This document shows positions 1-13,700 of a stretch of DNA of 64,000 nt, one piece after another. Within the stretch, counting starts at the first letter, position 1, and every line of letters starts with the position of its first letter. The position numbers were made by a program, and so were the translations under genes. The stretch comes from Sclerodactyla briareus (lineage: Eukaryota > Echinodermata > Holothuroidea > Dendrochirotida > Sclerodactylidae), in the NCBI GenBank assembly GCA_026419785.1, contig JAODTK010002843.1:1-64000 (forward strand), written 5' to 3'. The notes below the pieces were generated by a model that was given only the letters and a program-made list of their open reading frames with translations, was not told the origin of the DNA and made no database searches.

Positions 1-1230
1 GATCAAATACCTTACCAGTATAAGTTCATGAACAAGTGGCAATCAGGCTTCAGACCTGGATACTCGACTACAACTGCTTTAAGTTATGTGGTTGATGATA
101 TTTATCAAATATGGATGGTGCCTGTGGAAAGAAAAAGTACACAGGCATTCTTTTCTTTGATTTCAAGAAGGCTTTCGACACAGTTGTCATGAAATCATGC
201 TTAAGAAACTGGTTTCTGTGGAGGTTACGACCCCCAACATTGGTGGGTGTAGTTATATAAAGATAAATATGCGATCGTAGCAGATTGTTCAGATTGAAGA
301 TAAAAAATCTGATGTGTTGGGTATTAAGGTTGGTGTTCCACAGGGCTCCATTATTGCACCACTGCTTTTCTCTATTTAAATTAATGACTTGCCTTCTGCT
401 GCATGTAAAAGCCAGACAATACTTTAGCAGATGATACAGGCCCTCATTTATGGTTCTGAACTTCTGATGATGTACAAGAAGTTCTTGCTTGTGATCTTAC
501 TCTGATTGGTAAGTGGTTGATCGAAAACAGATTGACCCTAAATGTGAGAAAAACAAAATGCATGCTTTTTGGAACACTTTCTATGCTTAAGAGAGCTGGT
601 CCACTCAAACTTCAACATGATTCGCAAGATGTAGAACAGGTTAAAGTTTTTTAGGTAGCTTGGAGTTTTGTTGGATAGTACCTTGACCTTCAAGGGACAT
701 ATTTCTATGGTTCGCAAGAAAATCTCTTGCATACTTGGGATTGGAAGGGTGAAGAATATATTCCACACAACTACAGAATAGTTGTTTTTAATAGCATAAT
801 TACACCATTGATTATGCAGCGGTATCTGGTCCAGCACTTACAATAAGTACAAAAAAGTGTTTGAATCTCTGCTACAAGGTAGAGTGCCAGATCATTCGAG
901 AATCTTCCAAGGACTACCCCCACATCTGATGTGCTTTCAGCATTGTCATGGTTTTCTATGGAGCAAAGTGAATTAACCATCGTCAGGTTTTTATGCACAA
1001 GATTAATATAGCCACTGCTCCTGATTACATTTGTGATAAGTATGTTCATGTTCCCCTAGAGAACATTGCTACAAAAGCTTCCCGCTGTGGTGTTTTACCT
1101 TCCACGTTCGGCAACTAATTGGGGGAGGCGACGTTTATCTAGCCATGGCGTAATCTATGGAATGCTTCACCTCAAGAAATTCGGATGTGCAATAATAACA
1201 AATACTTTCAAGATCTAAAATGAAAAACGT
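1..1230 (+). mobile_element. Decayed LINE: reverse transcriptase to ORF end
   Basis: This is the 3' half of a non-LTR retrotransposon that enters from the left edge. In order, across shifting frames, it shows GFRPGYSTTTAL, FFDFKKAFDTV, a GVPQGSIIAPLLFSI block at about 330-380, an ADDT catalytic remnant near 428, then WLIENRLTLNVRKTKCMLFG. A degraded C-terminal block with WNASPQEIR-like residues follows near 1155-1180. These blocks are typical of the Jockey/CR1/L2 group of reverse transcriptases. Many stops and frameshifts show that it is dead. The exact clade was not determined. Confidence 0.8.
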
Positions 1231-1530
1231 GCAATGAAAAGTGGATTGGATTTCTGGCAACTGTAATTGGATGGCTTTGAGTATTTTAGTGTTGGTTTGA
1301 AGTTTATATGATTTAATTTGAATATTAGTCGTTTTATGTTTCTCTATGTTGTGCAGGGACCCTGGGGAGAACCACGGGCGATGCCATGCAGGGCCCCTGG
1401 CGTATAAAGGATTGCAAATAAAAAAACTTATGACAATTTTACTCATCGTAGTGAACCCCCCCCGCATTGTACTTCAATGTCATGCACCAGGAACTGTTAG
1501 GTACTAGTTCCTGATTGTTCCTAATTATAG

Positions 1531-1716
1531 GCATGCTGATAGGCTTACACGACTATGCAGATGAGTCGTTCAAGAGGTCTCTCTTGCAAACCAGAGAGAG
1601 CCCTACAGGGGAGATGCTGAAGGTATGGGGATACAAGAATGCGACGGTATCAATGCTCTACGAGAACCTAGCTGAGATGAAGCATGGACAGGCCCTGAAG
1701 CTGTTGAAACCATACG
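1531..1716 (+). CDS. IRAK1: IRAK-like exon: death domain C-terminal half
   Basis: One reading frame is open across the exon and gives ADESFKRSLLQTRESPTGEM, then LKVWGYKNATVSMLYENLAE and a HGQALKLLKPY end. The pattern LLQT-x-ESPT-x-E-x-L-x-x-WG with a following 'NATVSML' helix is that of the IRAK/Pelle death domain, which binds MyD88 in the Myddosome. The donor is a strong G|GTAAGT at 1717. Two acceptors are possible: ATTATAG at 1530 and TATGCAG at 1560. This exon shows no frameshift, unlike most kinase exons downstream. The first helices of the death domain are not visible upstream, where the LINE fragment lies. Confidence 0.8.
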
Positions 1717-4700
1717 GTAAGTACGCTGCGGCTATGTCCTTGATACCTTGTTACAAACACTTCAAGCACACCTCCCCAAATTGGTCCGCCAGTTCCGGAC
1801 CGATGAGTACCAAGTTCAAGTTCGTGTCAGAGTCTCTCAAGCATTTTTTTCTGGATTGTGATGCCTAACTGTTGACAGAGGCACTGAGGAAGGGCGGGGG
1901 GGGGAATCATGGTAAATTTTGCAAGACAGTCACATCATGTGTTCATCTGTCATTACCTACCTACCTTCCTTTCTTTATGCAGTTGATCATTCCCTCTACT
2001 ACAAGATGGAGAGATATAGATGGTGAGCCACTAGAGGATACCAAGGAGCCTGTCACTGGTCGGTGGGGCCCTGAACCAATGCACAATGGTGGAGGCAAAC
2101 AGGCCATACACTCACCAGCGCAGCATCCCGTCCCCTCACCACGATGAACCCGGGGTAGGTAGTCTCCACTCTGAGAGGGGCATATCTCAAGCTTTGTGGT
2201 GAACATTACAGAGTAGACATTCAGAAGTATTTCTTTTTTCACAGAGAGTGATTAATGAGTGGAATAGCCTCCCTGGAGATGCTGTTTGGGCTAAAGACTG
2301 TTAATGCCTTCAAAAACAGTTCTTGACATGTTTTTTTTACCAATTGTGGGAGTATTCTTGAGTTCTGATGTTCTTCTTCTTGAGTTGTTGTAGTTTCAGG
2401 GCAGCTGAGGATTCACTTCCTTTCTGACCCTTTCCTACTAACTGACAAATGTAACCACTGTCTCAGTTAGGATCAGCAAATTCAAAATCACCGTCTTACG
2501 CTCCTTAAAATGACATATTACTGGGTTATATTGTCTGAAGATTAGGGAAAGTTTGGTAATTACTGTTGACTGTCTCATTCCATACTCACTCAGCATAGTT
2601 TGCAACCTGTCCAAAAAATTGTAGTAGTTTCCCCCTAAAAAGTTATTCGATAGGTCAATAAGGTGTTCAATCTCTGCAATAGATTGGCATTTTTTGTTAA
2701 TAAAAGCGGAATCAGTCACAAGGCTAAAGCGGGGTTAACCAGCCTCATTTACTTGAGAACCTAAAAGAGATGAGAGGGTCCTGAACTTGAGTGAGGCAAA
2801 TGCCCTAAAATCCTGGAACAACAGGAATTTGTTAGCCCAAGTTTCTGTCTTGTATGTCCAAACACGGAAGAACTGATTGCTAGGTAGGCTGGTTTTTCAG
2901 TGTGCCATGTGTTATGGTACATAAATGAGCATCTCAGCAACAAAAACGGACTACTCCCAGCCCTTGCCTTCAATCTTGTTTTATTACATCATAATGTAGC
3001 CTATCTAACATCATTGGTAAGAAGAAAAGTACCAGTTTGTCCGAAAAGAAAAATAAAATCCAAAATCAACATTGGCACCAAAAAAAAATAACGTTCCTGC
3101 AAATTGTTTTGTGTATTTTTTAGTTCTACAGTCATATGCAAGTATTCAACCGCGTTTTGCTTGACTGATTGTGAATTGCTGATCTCCAAAATGCTAGGGC
3201 TTCCTCTGAAATAACCAAAGAGAATGGAACTTCACAGATTAGATTTATGATACTTCCCTAAGTGGGACGGAGGGCTGTCAGGGTTGGAATGGAAAAAGAA
3301 AGTTGGGGGCTTACGCTTTGACCACACAGCACTTAGCTGTGGGTGCTTAGGATCCCAGCACCTAGGCCCTATAGCCTACCTGCCAGATGACAGGGCCATT
3401 CGTCTGCCTGGACAGCGAATTCCTGCCCCAGTTCCAGGCACCAGTCTTCATCACAGCTGAGTGGGCCTGGGGATGCACCAGCACCAAAATCCCTGCATAC
3501 AATTGTAGTTTTACATGTTCACATTGAACACTGCTGTGAACTGCTGTAAAACTATGTATACAGCTTCAGTTAATCTAGTCCAGTAATTTGCTTACTGTCT
3601 TTTGTCTGAAATGGAAAAGTAATGTGTCCATCCTGGAATTCTGAAATTTTTCAATTATGGAAATATCATGGAATTTGATATCCTTGGACCCCTAACCCTG
3701 CTTAGTCGTACAGCTTCGGCTCCAGTTTAATGTTGCCTAGGATATAGGCAAGTCTTCATTGCAGTTAATGGATGTACCCATGGAGCTAATATATCCACTG
3801 AGAGGAATTAGGTGCGGATGTGTGCCCTGTTCAAAGTCACGTCAGAGACGCCAAACTCAAGTGAGGAGGCGCCCTATTGTGTATAACATAGTGAAACACT
3901 CCATTTTTTGTATACTCTCTATCTGCAATTTCTTCTAACATATGCCCGACGCATACCTTGTGTCTTCAAATAACGATGTATATCATAGTGCAGATCTGGG
4001 GGGGGAACATCTTCATTGACTGTTCCCCTTTTTCAGAATGGCGCGGGAAGGCAGACGACTAAACGGGTTGCACAGAAACAACATAATTAATTCAGAAAGA
4101 AAAATCCTTCCGTCTGGCAGCAACACCATCTAGGCGTGGAGTATTACATCACGAGTAAACTAGAGCTTTATTAATGGAAATTCGATTAGCGGAGCTGTCA
4201 AACGGACCATATTCTAACCTTCTGAGGAAATGTGATTCATGTCGTCCAAATCAATGTCACTTAACATTCTATAGTGAGGGTGCTTGTTTGGGGCTTAGCA
4301 CACGGTTTCCATACCTACATCGGTTTCTGCATAGGAGCTCCCTTAGAACATGTCCCGGGACTGGATGTACCTGTCAAATGGCCACCTGTAGCTGGATGTT
4401 ATAACGGTCCCAGACAACTCCCACCCGACAATTCCCACCCGGAAATTCCCACCCAACGTGACCCTAACTTTAGACCCTAACCCTAATACTGACAATAAAG
4501 AAAATTCCGTTGAGGGGAATTGGTCCGGGGGGAATTGTCCGGGTGGGAATTGTCCGGTGTCCACGGTTATTAGCCTATGCCCACATATACCTGGCCTGTA
4601 TAAGAAGTGACTGAGGGAACCTCATGGACCATATTAGCAACTGGGAGATGAGACACTAAAAAACACAGTGTTGTTGAACATCATCCTACCACTCTATTTT

Positions 4701-7700
4701 CTGTGATTACTATTGCCTCGTTAAGAGGAGTGCATTCCATTTGCACTGATCTTGTAATTAAACTTGTGACAGGAATTATGAAATATACCGCTGACACTCT
4801 CACTGTGACCCATTCCAATGTTAGACATTGCGGAGTTTAACACCCTGGGCTGGAGTCTGGGAACCTTGCAATCAATATTTTGGCATATTTTAACTTGTAA
4901 AAAAGAAGTCACCTGCCCTTGGATACAGAGCTTAGTTTTATTCACGTAGGTTTGTTTGTTCTGCCTCTGACAGTCAGATCCAGGTCAGCAGAGATCAAAG
5001 TCCGAAAATTGGTGGACCCAATAGGGCCTCAGTTTTTGTCTCATCAAGTTTGAAATTCAATTATTTTTTGCCCCCCCCCCCATCGGGGAAGTTTTTCCCC
5101 ATCGCGTTGGGAGTCCGATGGTACTAAATTTACACACCCCGACACAGGGCCTATTGCCCGACAGTATAAGTATTTCCAACCTGTTTTATAGCGAAAACTC
5201 CTATATCAAAGCCTAAATTTTTTGGCGCGCTTCGCGTGCGCCTCATATATTTCATATATGGTCCGAGTTCCTTGCTCGAGTTTTAGATCAACACGTATCC
5301 ATCCTCCCATCTTCCTACATACTATACAAGAGTGGCAGATATAGATATGATCCGCAATCCAGTCATACTATCTTCGAAATGTCTCTTCAAAGAATCTTAA
5401 TGTTACAATCTGGTGGGGAGGATATCGGGTGGGTGCTGCCCTCTGGGGATCAAGTTTTTTGCATTAATGTTTAAGTGGTCTGGCGGTGGCTCACGCCGCA
5501 AATACTCGGCCGTAGGTGTCTCGTAGGGGGGTGGGGGCGTTCCCGTGTGCAGAATCGGGAATACCAACCCTATTCTAGTAAGAGCGTCTGATTGAGTTGT
5601 ATGTTTTTTGTGTATTTATTTGTGTTTTATTTCGTTTTATTTATTTTTTCATTTAAATTGAAGAAGTGAAACACAACAAAAAAACATCGAATTGCAGGTT
5701 TTGCCTAGGGGTGGGTGAGGCTCGGCAGTGGAACTGGACCCCCCTTTCAAAACCACCCCTCTGTTGTTCTTCGAATTGTGTGACTCATTGCTACTCTGGC
5801 ATTAACTGAGAATAATTTCTAATAGTTAGTGGAATTCCAATTCTGTTATGGCAGAGATAGGTATGCACGAACCGCCATCGTTCCCACAGTCTCCGGGGAG
5901 ATACACCACGTATGACAGTTAGGGCCGCACATTCACCGGCCCTCGGAGTACAGCGGTGGGTACCCCTCAAGCACCCCAGCCACCATTCACCACGTCCCAA
6001 CGATTGGACATCTTTGGCAAATATGGCCCCTCAACCGCCGGGTCCACGCTACCTCCACACCTCCTGCCAGTCCCCCCACTCCTCAAACATGAAGATATCA
6101 GTAGAAAGGACCCGATGCATTTTCAGTATATTAGGCCATAGTCCACTTACTGTACTGGCAGTTTGTAACCAATAAAATTGATCTTATACGGTCCACAATC
6201 ATGGTTTATACCATTTTTGTCCACTCAGATTAAGATGAAACTGTGTTGTGACAATCGCTTTCAAATCTCGACAGAGGGCTACTATTCCACAACTCAAGAT
6301 ATTCGCAAACCATTAATTAAAAAAGCTGATGGACATGCAAGCATACCCACACAGACAGAGCTACATCAGACCCACAATGGCTTTCACTTTTGTTCACTCT
6401 GTGATTGGGTCAATTAACCAGCTCTCTCTTCTATTGCGGCCTCCCAGGACTTGGATAGTCTATATTTCCCCTCAACACTGTAAGTGTTCGGGATCATTTG
6501 GTTTTGGGCCCTGTGCCCGCCGTCTCCGCCTTCGGAAACTTTGGGCGTTAGCGTTCTCATTCTTTAACAGTTTATCCGATTGACCCAAACTTGGTACACA
6601 TGTCCGTCTGATTAAAATCATCGCATAAGTTTGAAAATGGCCTATATCGTATATTTGTTGCCCTCTATTTTGCAGGTTTTTCGCAAAATTTACAAGTTCG
6701 TGGATTTACACGAAATGTGGTAGGTGGTGGGGAGTTGTTGGAGCCGAAAAACATGGCGACAATTCAAAGTCATCCGAGGTCAAGTTGCATTTCTTTGGCC
6801 AGTAGCCGAAATATAGACTTATTAGTGATATTTCAAACTTCATTGGATTTCATGATGAACTTGGAATAGGCCAAACTATCAGTTGGCCGAGGAATTTTCC
6901 TAATGTTCCCGAGGGTCACTGGAGGTCATCGGCAATGACTTAAGTTTGCATCTAGTTGGCCCAATTAGCAATTAGGCCAATTATAAACTTTGTTGGATCT
7001 CACGAAACTTGGTGAGAGTAGCCCTTCTAACGTCCCGATAAATTTATTTAATTGCGTTGAAATGACTGAAGGTCATTATGTGGGTTTAATTTACATAGTC
7101 GTTAGCATAAGTAGAATAATAATGCAATTATGTATCTCAACTTTAGGGATTTTGACGGAAACTTTGGGGATAGGAAATACTACCAGTCCTGATAAACTTA
7201 TTCAATAGCATCAAGATCACTGAGGGGAAATGTGTGGGACAATTGCATATTAGTGTCCTGTGACAGTCAAAATGATAGTTATTCATATTTTTCGCAAATA
7301 ACATGGACCATGTCATGGAATGCAATATGCTTTCTAGGAGTGGATGATCAAATGAGGCTGTAACAATTCATAAAAACGACCAGTCAGTGAGGTCATTAAG
7401 GTCACTTAGGGTGTCAAAAACTGATTTAGTAATTTTTTGGCAATAGCACTGGGTGTGTTCAGCAGAATGCACAATGCTCCTAGAGTGGATGTATCACTGG
7501 AGAGTAACAATTTTCATACAAACTTCATATCACTAAAGGTCCATTCGAAGGTCACCTATGTGTCAAAACCTGTGTTTTTGGCTATTTCGGAGAATTGAAT
7601 ATCTGCAAAGGCTGATGGTTTCACCATGTGATATAATTGTTGACCTGCATGAGTGTGCCCTCTGACCTGAATTTAGCCTCTGTCGGGTGGTCATGTGTTA

Positions 7701-10700
7701 AAGGTCGAATCTTGAATAAATGTGCTATTTAAGGAGACCCACCTTGTCTGGTGCTGTAGGGGTGCCTCATACATTGACAAGTGCAATTAGAAACCCATTT
7801 ACCTGTACAGTTGGTCGCTTTACAAGTCTATAAATGACTTCTTTCCACGAATATTGTCCCGTTTCATGTTCACCAAATTCTTGAATAGGAGATACGGGCA
7901 AGGTTACAAATCAGGAAGTGGGGAACCAGGGCCAGCTTGTTCAGAAAATGGCCCCTGGTTCACGGGCATTTCAGTGGGACCAGGGCTACTTTCTATTTAC
8001 CAGGGGCCACTTAAGTGAAACGAGTTTTGGAAGCAAAAACAGTTTGTCTCGCATAAATATGTATTATGCTCTGTCGATGATGAAAACAATATGCCACACA
8101 GGCAAATTACATACAGCACCACTAATGGTTTTCACAGTAGTGATAATTTTGGTTGTCAACTTGAGGAAGCTTCATTGGACCCTGACCAATCTCCCATTTC
8201 TATGCTTCCCTAATCTTGTGAGTACATTATGTCTGGACTCATCTGGGGGCTAACACGTCAACCAATACTACCTCACGCACACGGTGCACCGAGGAGAGAG
8301 TCTGAACAGAGAATCTTGCCCACGCGCAAGTAAGCCCATGTGCGGGTTGTATGAGCGGTGTTCAATCTGTGATTGCAATTACAAACTACGTGCACATGAC
8401 CCTGCCCACGGAGGTCAACACTATCATCGTTGTACCCAGTGAGAATTGGTGAATTAAACCATTTATTCATGGCATTGAGTACCTTAGGTCTACGCGAGTC
8501 ACAGCCACAGCAACATTTTAGTGAATCGGTGAACGCTACCGCTCGAGTGTTCCAGGCTCAACCACATGGCCAATGGCCGCAACTCCATAAGACGTTAAGT
8601 GTGTGTGGAGCGATGATCGCACGTTGATGTTACCGCACTACAATTGGTGTAAACACATACACACTGTTTGGGTTTGGTACGTGTATGCACGGAAAGTATA
8701 TTCGGGCTTCTCGATCGTGCAGCTGGCCGCGCGTATCGACTTTATGATTTTCACAAAGTATCGGAGCTTGTCCGAATCCATTTCGAAGCTGGCGTAATAT
8801 TATTTTGTTTCCCTCACCGGGAACCAAACATATGCATGCGATAAAAAGATGAAATCTGATGAGTAATGACTTGAAACTAAAGCTGAATTATGACTACCCC
8901 TGTACGTCTATTGATGGGATTTAACTCAGGGAAGTTGCCTTACGTAATGTAACGACATGTAAACGTGTAATGTGCAGACTTGAATATCGGTATCGGTATC
9001 GGACCGATTATGGAAAAAATAATCGGTAATCGGTAACATCCGATATTGCCATAATCGTTTGAACAACTAGACTCGGGTAAGCTCAACTTTAGATGTTGGG
9101 AAAAGTGAAAGATGATCTACACTTTGACGGGCGCTAGTTTGCAGGAAAAGGTAGCGCCCGTGGACTTTGAATTTGGAACTCTACGGCCGCTGTTCAGCTC
9201 CGGTACGGGCGTGTTTGGCGCCTGGCGCCCACTTATTTTGACCCTTGGATACGGGGATATATACGTCTGGCGGTTTACCCGCCCGACATTTTCTAGTTAA
9301 TTCGGTCTGAACTCGTAAACACCTTTGGTTCAGGCCCTCACTCAAGTACCGAACAAATTCACAGACTGGACTCGATTTATTCATTTCTTGACATCTGTGT
9401 GCAGTGGACACTGTTCTGCAAAAACAGTCATATTTTATTATTTCCCTGACAACACTGTTTGCAATCTGTGTTTTGTTTCATTTTCCTGAAATAAGTAGGG
9501 GAACCAACTTTTGAAAGTTGGGAATCCGCAAGCCAGTGAGAGAAAGCACGTTTAGGTGTGGGCCGGAGGCATTGTCATGAGGCCGCTCGACCCTCATCCC
9601 CCCCACCCCTTCCAAAATAAACTCCCCCACCCGTGCCAAATTAAGTTTCCCCTACCCCTTGGCCAGACTGATCCCCCACCCCTGCCAATAAGTTTCAGCT
9701 TCAGCCAATGGCCTCCCGCTGTAACAAACATGAGTACTGAACAGTGCCCATGGTCCCCCCCCCCCCCTCTCCTGAAACATAAATATACAAGGAGCATAGA
9801 ACATGTAAACACATATTTGTTATTTTATCCGCATTTTAATTCAATCTTGTATAATTGACAGTGATGAGGGCAAGCAGCTCTCGCACAACCACTCATAAGA
9901 CTACTCAGAAGATCCAGAAGGCCACAAACACTTTGATGAGAGGAACAAGCTTGCGGAGAGGTCCTTTGGGATATACCTGGCAGTCATTGGCCAGACCAAA
10001 ACGCCCGTTAAGGTACTCTGCAGGTGAGAAGATTTGATTCATTCCGCGTCCTGAAATTTTGTCTGGAATTTTCTCATTAAATGATCATATACACCGTGTT
10101 CCTTTCCGCCCCACCCCTCTCTCATAAGTTAAGCTCTCCAACTTCTTTTCGTGTTATGATAAATCTGCCAACTATTTTCCAAGGTGTGGAAACACACCTG
10201 TGAGTAGTCATACCAGCATGAGAAACAAAAAAGAAGCCCCCCCAAACATAGGCTAACGGTAACATTGTCCCAATTCCAGCTTATTTCCAGTGCAAAGTGG
10301 GCAATATTATTGCAAACATCAATGAATCTGTGATGTAAGGATGTATTCTGTCGTCAGTCAAATTCAGGTGATACAGAATATGTTTATTCAGTGGGAAATG
10401 CATGCAAAACATCCTTAAATGGCCAATAGGTTTGTGATTAATGACTTAACACTACCATTAGGCCGAACTTGTGTTAACATGATGTATATCGTTACAGTAA
10501 CACAATACTGATGCTACTAAATACCCGGAACATACAGGATAAACGGACCAACATGTCACTTCAAGTTGTGTTTTTGGGAACTACCAGATGAAACCTTCCA
10601 CGTTCCAGACGTTGATTCGATCCAATGCCAACAAGTTGTGGATACCCTCAATTCAGAAATTGAGAGTCAATCCAAAATAATTCATGCTTGAAGTTAATAC

Positions 10701-13700
10701 AGGTGAATAATTCACCTATGTGGACCTTGGTCATATGCAGGGAGCAACTTCAGCCAAACTAGTGGAGTGCCGAACATTAAAATGAGGTTTTTTTTTCATA
10801 CCACTACCCAATGCATTGTAATGATACGAGGCGTTTCGAATTCAGGGGCGTCAATCCTGGGGGGGGACGGGGGGAAGTCCCCCCACAATTCGATGGGGGG
10901 GGACAACAAGATCAAAGTCCCCCCCACATTTGGCGTTTGAGGGACATGAGGTCGCATGACATTGCATCTGGGTTTTTGTGATATCTCCAGTAGGCGCGGG
11001 AAATTGAAGCATTTAGGAAATAGCAAGTTGATGGGCCAATTAAGGTCTTAAAACGTCAATTTTTATCGAATACCCGAGTTTAGTGCCAAAAATTTCGCGC
11101 TGCCCGCGCTGCATTTGCATGGTGTGTGCAATTAGGTTTGACTGTTTTAAAATTTCAAGAAAAAATGTTTCTGCACCGATGACTTATTCACGTTTCTGAA
11201 ATCAATCGTTAATCATTTTCGTAATTTAGAAAAAGGGCATAGGCCAGCGCACGATCAAACTATTTACAAGGCCCTGAAACGTTCACAACATTTTACAGTT
11301 ACTGAAATTGCTCATAGGACTCCCCACAATTAGCCGGCCCATCGACTCAAACTTCCACGCTAAATTGACTTCCTTCAATGAAATGCTGAGCCCAGGAGAA
11401 GTTCATTTCAATTATTGTACCTTGACCGCTTAGAAGTTCGCTTGGTAGCCTTTTGCGCGCGCTTCGCGCCGCGGTTGTGTTTTTCTTCGTTTGCAATGCC
11501 AAGTACCGAAGCATGAGTTTTGTCACCCGTTCCTCGAAGAATATCTGTATTCTTCAAAAAGTTCAAAAACTGTGAAATCAATAACTGACTCACTCAAAAC
11601 AACATATGATTTTAGATTGATGGCATTATCTTTCGAACGATTGACCTTTAGTTATAGCCTATCCCAGGGATGTAGTCGAGACCGGATAGCCCGAGACCAG
11701 CCGTACATTTTGAGTCTATGCACTTAGGTATGGCGGGTTTAGGGCTCGAAAGTCGAAACCGCGACAAGTTATTCGAGAATAATTCAGACCGATAACGTCT
11801 AGACGACCTCATTGCCTACTCCATCTGAACGCTTTTCACCAAATTTCCCAACTTGATTAACTAATAACACTTACCGACATCTTCGAATTAAAAAAAAAGA
11901 GTTAACCCCACATGCAATTTGCAATGCGCCGAATCAATAGGTGGTCAGGTCTAGCGTGCGGGCAATTACAAAAACTACAGATAGTGTGTCTAAATACTAC
12001 ATTCATCATTTATTGCTTGGCCTATGTAAACTGCTCAAAAGGTTAGACAATCAAGTCCAAAAGAATATAGTTTCTTTCAAGATTCCCAACGGACCGTCCT
12101 GTCTTTGCCTGAAACAAATTCTCAGACAAGGTTCGACCAAGGCGTAGGATTGGGGGGAGTCCCCAAGTGATAAAATGTGGGGAGGAGCGGTAACCCATTC
12201 AACCCCCCATCCGCACTCCTCGAGTGTGAACCCCTTTTATTTATGTTTAAGTACACAAATTTCGCAATAATAATACTTTTTTCGTCAATTAACACAACAT
12301 TTTACAACGAATGCCGTGATTGGCTGTCGGATTTTAGAGCAACAATTGTATGTCTCTGTCTATGATTAGGAATTAGGGTAGGAAATAGATTAAGTTACAA
12401 ACCAATGGGAAAAGCTTGTGTAAAAATTGCAAATTGACCCTCGAGCATTTTTTTTTTTTACCAATAGGCCTAAGCTAAATTTTGAATTCTGCTTTCAAAA
12501 TATACAAATCGCGTTCTGGTTAGTCAGCTGAAGGCGTAGACATACGAGGAGGAAGCTATCGCCTCCCATCTGAGCACCCAATTCGGACAAAAAGGAACGT
12601 TTACCCATGGTCCGAAAACTTGAGGACAGCCGGATGGATCTAAAAAAAATTGAGAGAGAGATATCTAGATAGGGCATTGATCAAAATTTCAAATCGACAC
12701 TGTGATGTGAAAATTCAGGAAGAGAGAAGACGAAGGGATTTCTTTGAATTTTAAATGTAACAAACTGGTGCAAAAGTCTTAGAGCGCTTCGAAAGAAAAT
12801 CCTTAGGTGTATATATGTACCGGTTCCCGTCATCTGTGAACCAATGGAAAAACTTTATGATTTGCGGTCGTATCTTTTTCAAGAGTGACGTTGGACGGAA
12901 CGGGATGGAGGAGAACGCGGAACGTGGCACAAACATCTATGACTGGGTATCTAGTATGGACTGACTGTTGGGAGGATTCTTGACGGCCTGAAAGTGAGAT
13001 TTGAACAGCTTACAACGATGGCACTCACTGCCTGTGGAGCCAGAATGCCTACACATTTTTCTGGAAGATGAGAAATTAGGGACAAAACTGACAAACATTC
13101 GTGGAACATTTGAGCAGCGAAAGGGTAAAAGTAAAAAAAAAAGCATTGGCCGAATCTTCGAATCCTCTGCTGACTGCCAAAGTATGATAAAATGCCCTAA
13201 AAACATGCTAAAATTTCCCCGCTGGTTACCAGTCTTCCGGGCAAGTTTTGTCGGTCCCTAAATAGGAAGTTCCGTATGCCTATCTTGGCGGTCGCTGTGG
13301 GTAAGGATCAAACCAACTCCCAAAGAAGAGACTACTTACTGCATGGAGATCAGTTACCAATTGCAGAAAGAAAAAAATCAGAGATCCGCCTGATAGCAGT
13401 CGCATCTTGAACGGCACGTGAAAATACAAAATTATTTCTGGACAACCCAAAGTGAGGTTTATGAGTGTCATAAGCATCAGATGCATTAAGGCCACTGAAA
13501 AGCAAACCCATTTGTAAAGTGGGAGGAGGAGAGAGGGAGGATTGGGCGGGTTCTCTGAAAGTGAGATTTAGACTTAACTTAACTACTGCCCTCGATTCGA
13601 TATGACAGAGAAAAGTACAAGATTCAGCGCAGCAAGTCGCATCTAGAAGGACAGGTGGAAAGCGAAATTATTCTGGAATGAAGTGAGTGTGTTGGAGTGC

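Larger units (their letters stand above)
6126..9861 (+). other. Intron with diverged repeats
   Basis: No exon was recognised. From about 6570 to 7720 there are several diverged copies of an intron repeat that carries 'ggtcactggaggtcat', 'gaaggtcattatgtggg' and 'aacttggt' phrases. At 8975-9055 there is a TATCGG-rich patch in both orientations. At 9240-9300 lies copy 1 of a dispersed repeat, and at 9590-9770 a C-rich tract. Confidence 0.5.
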
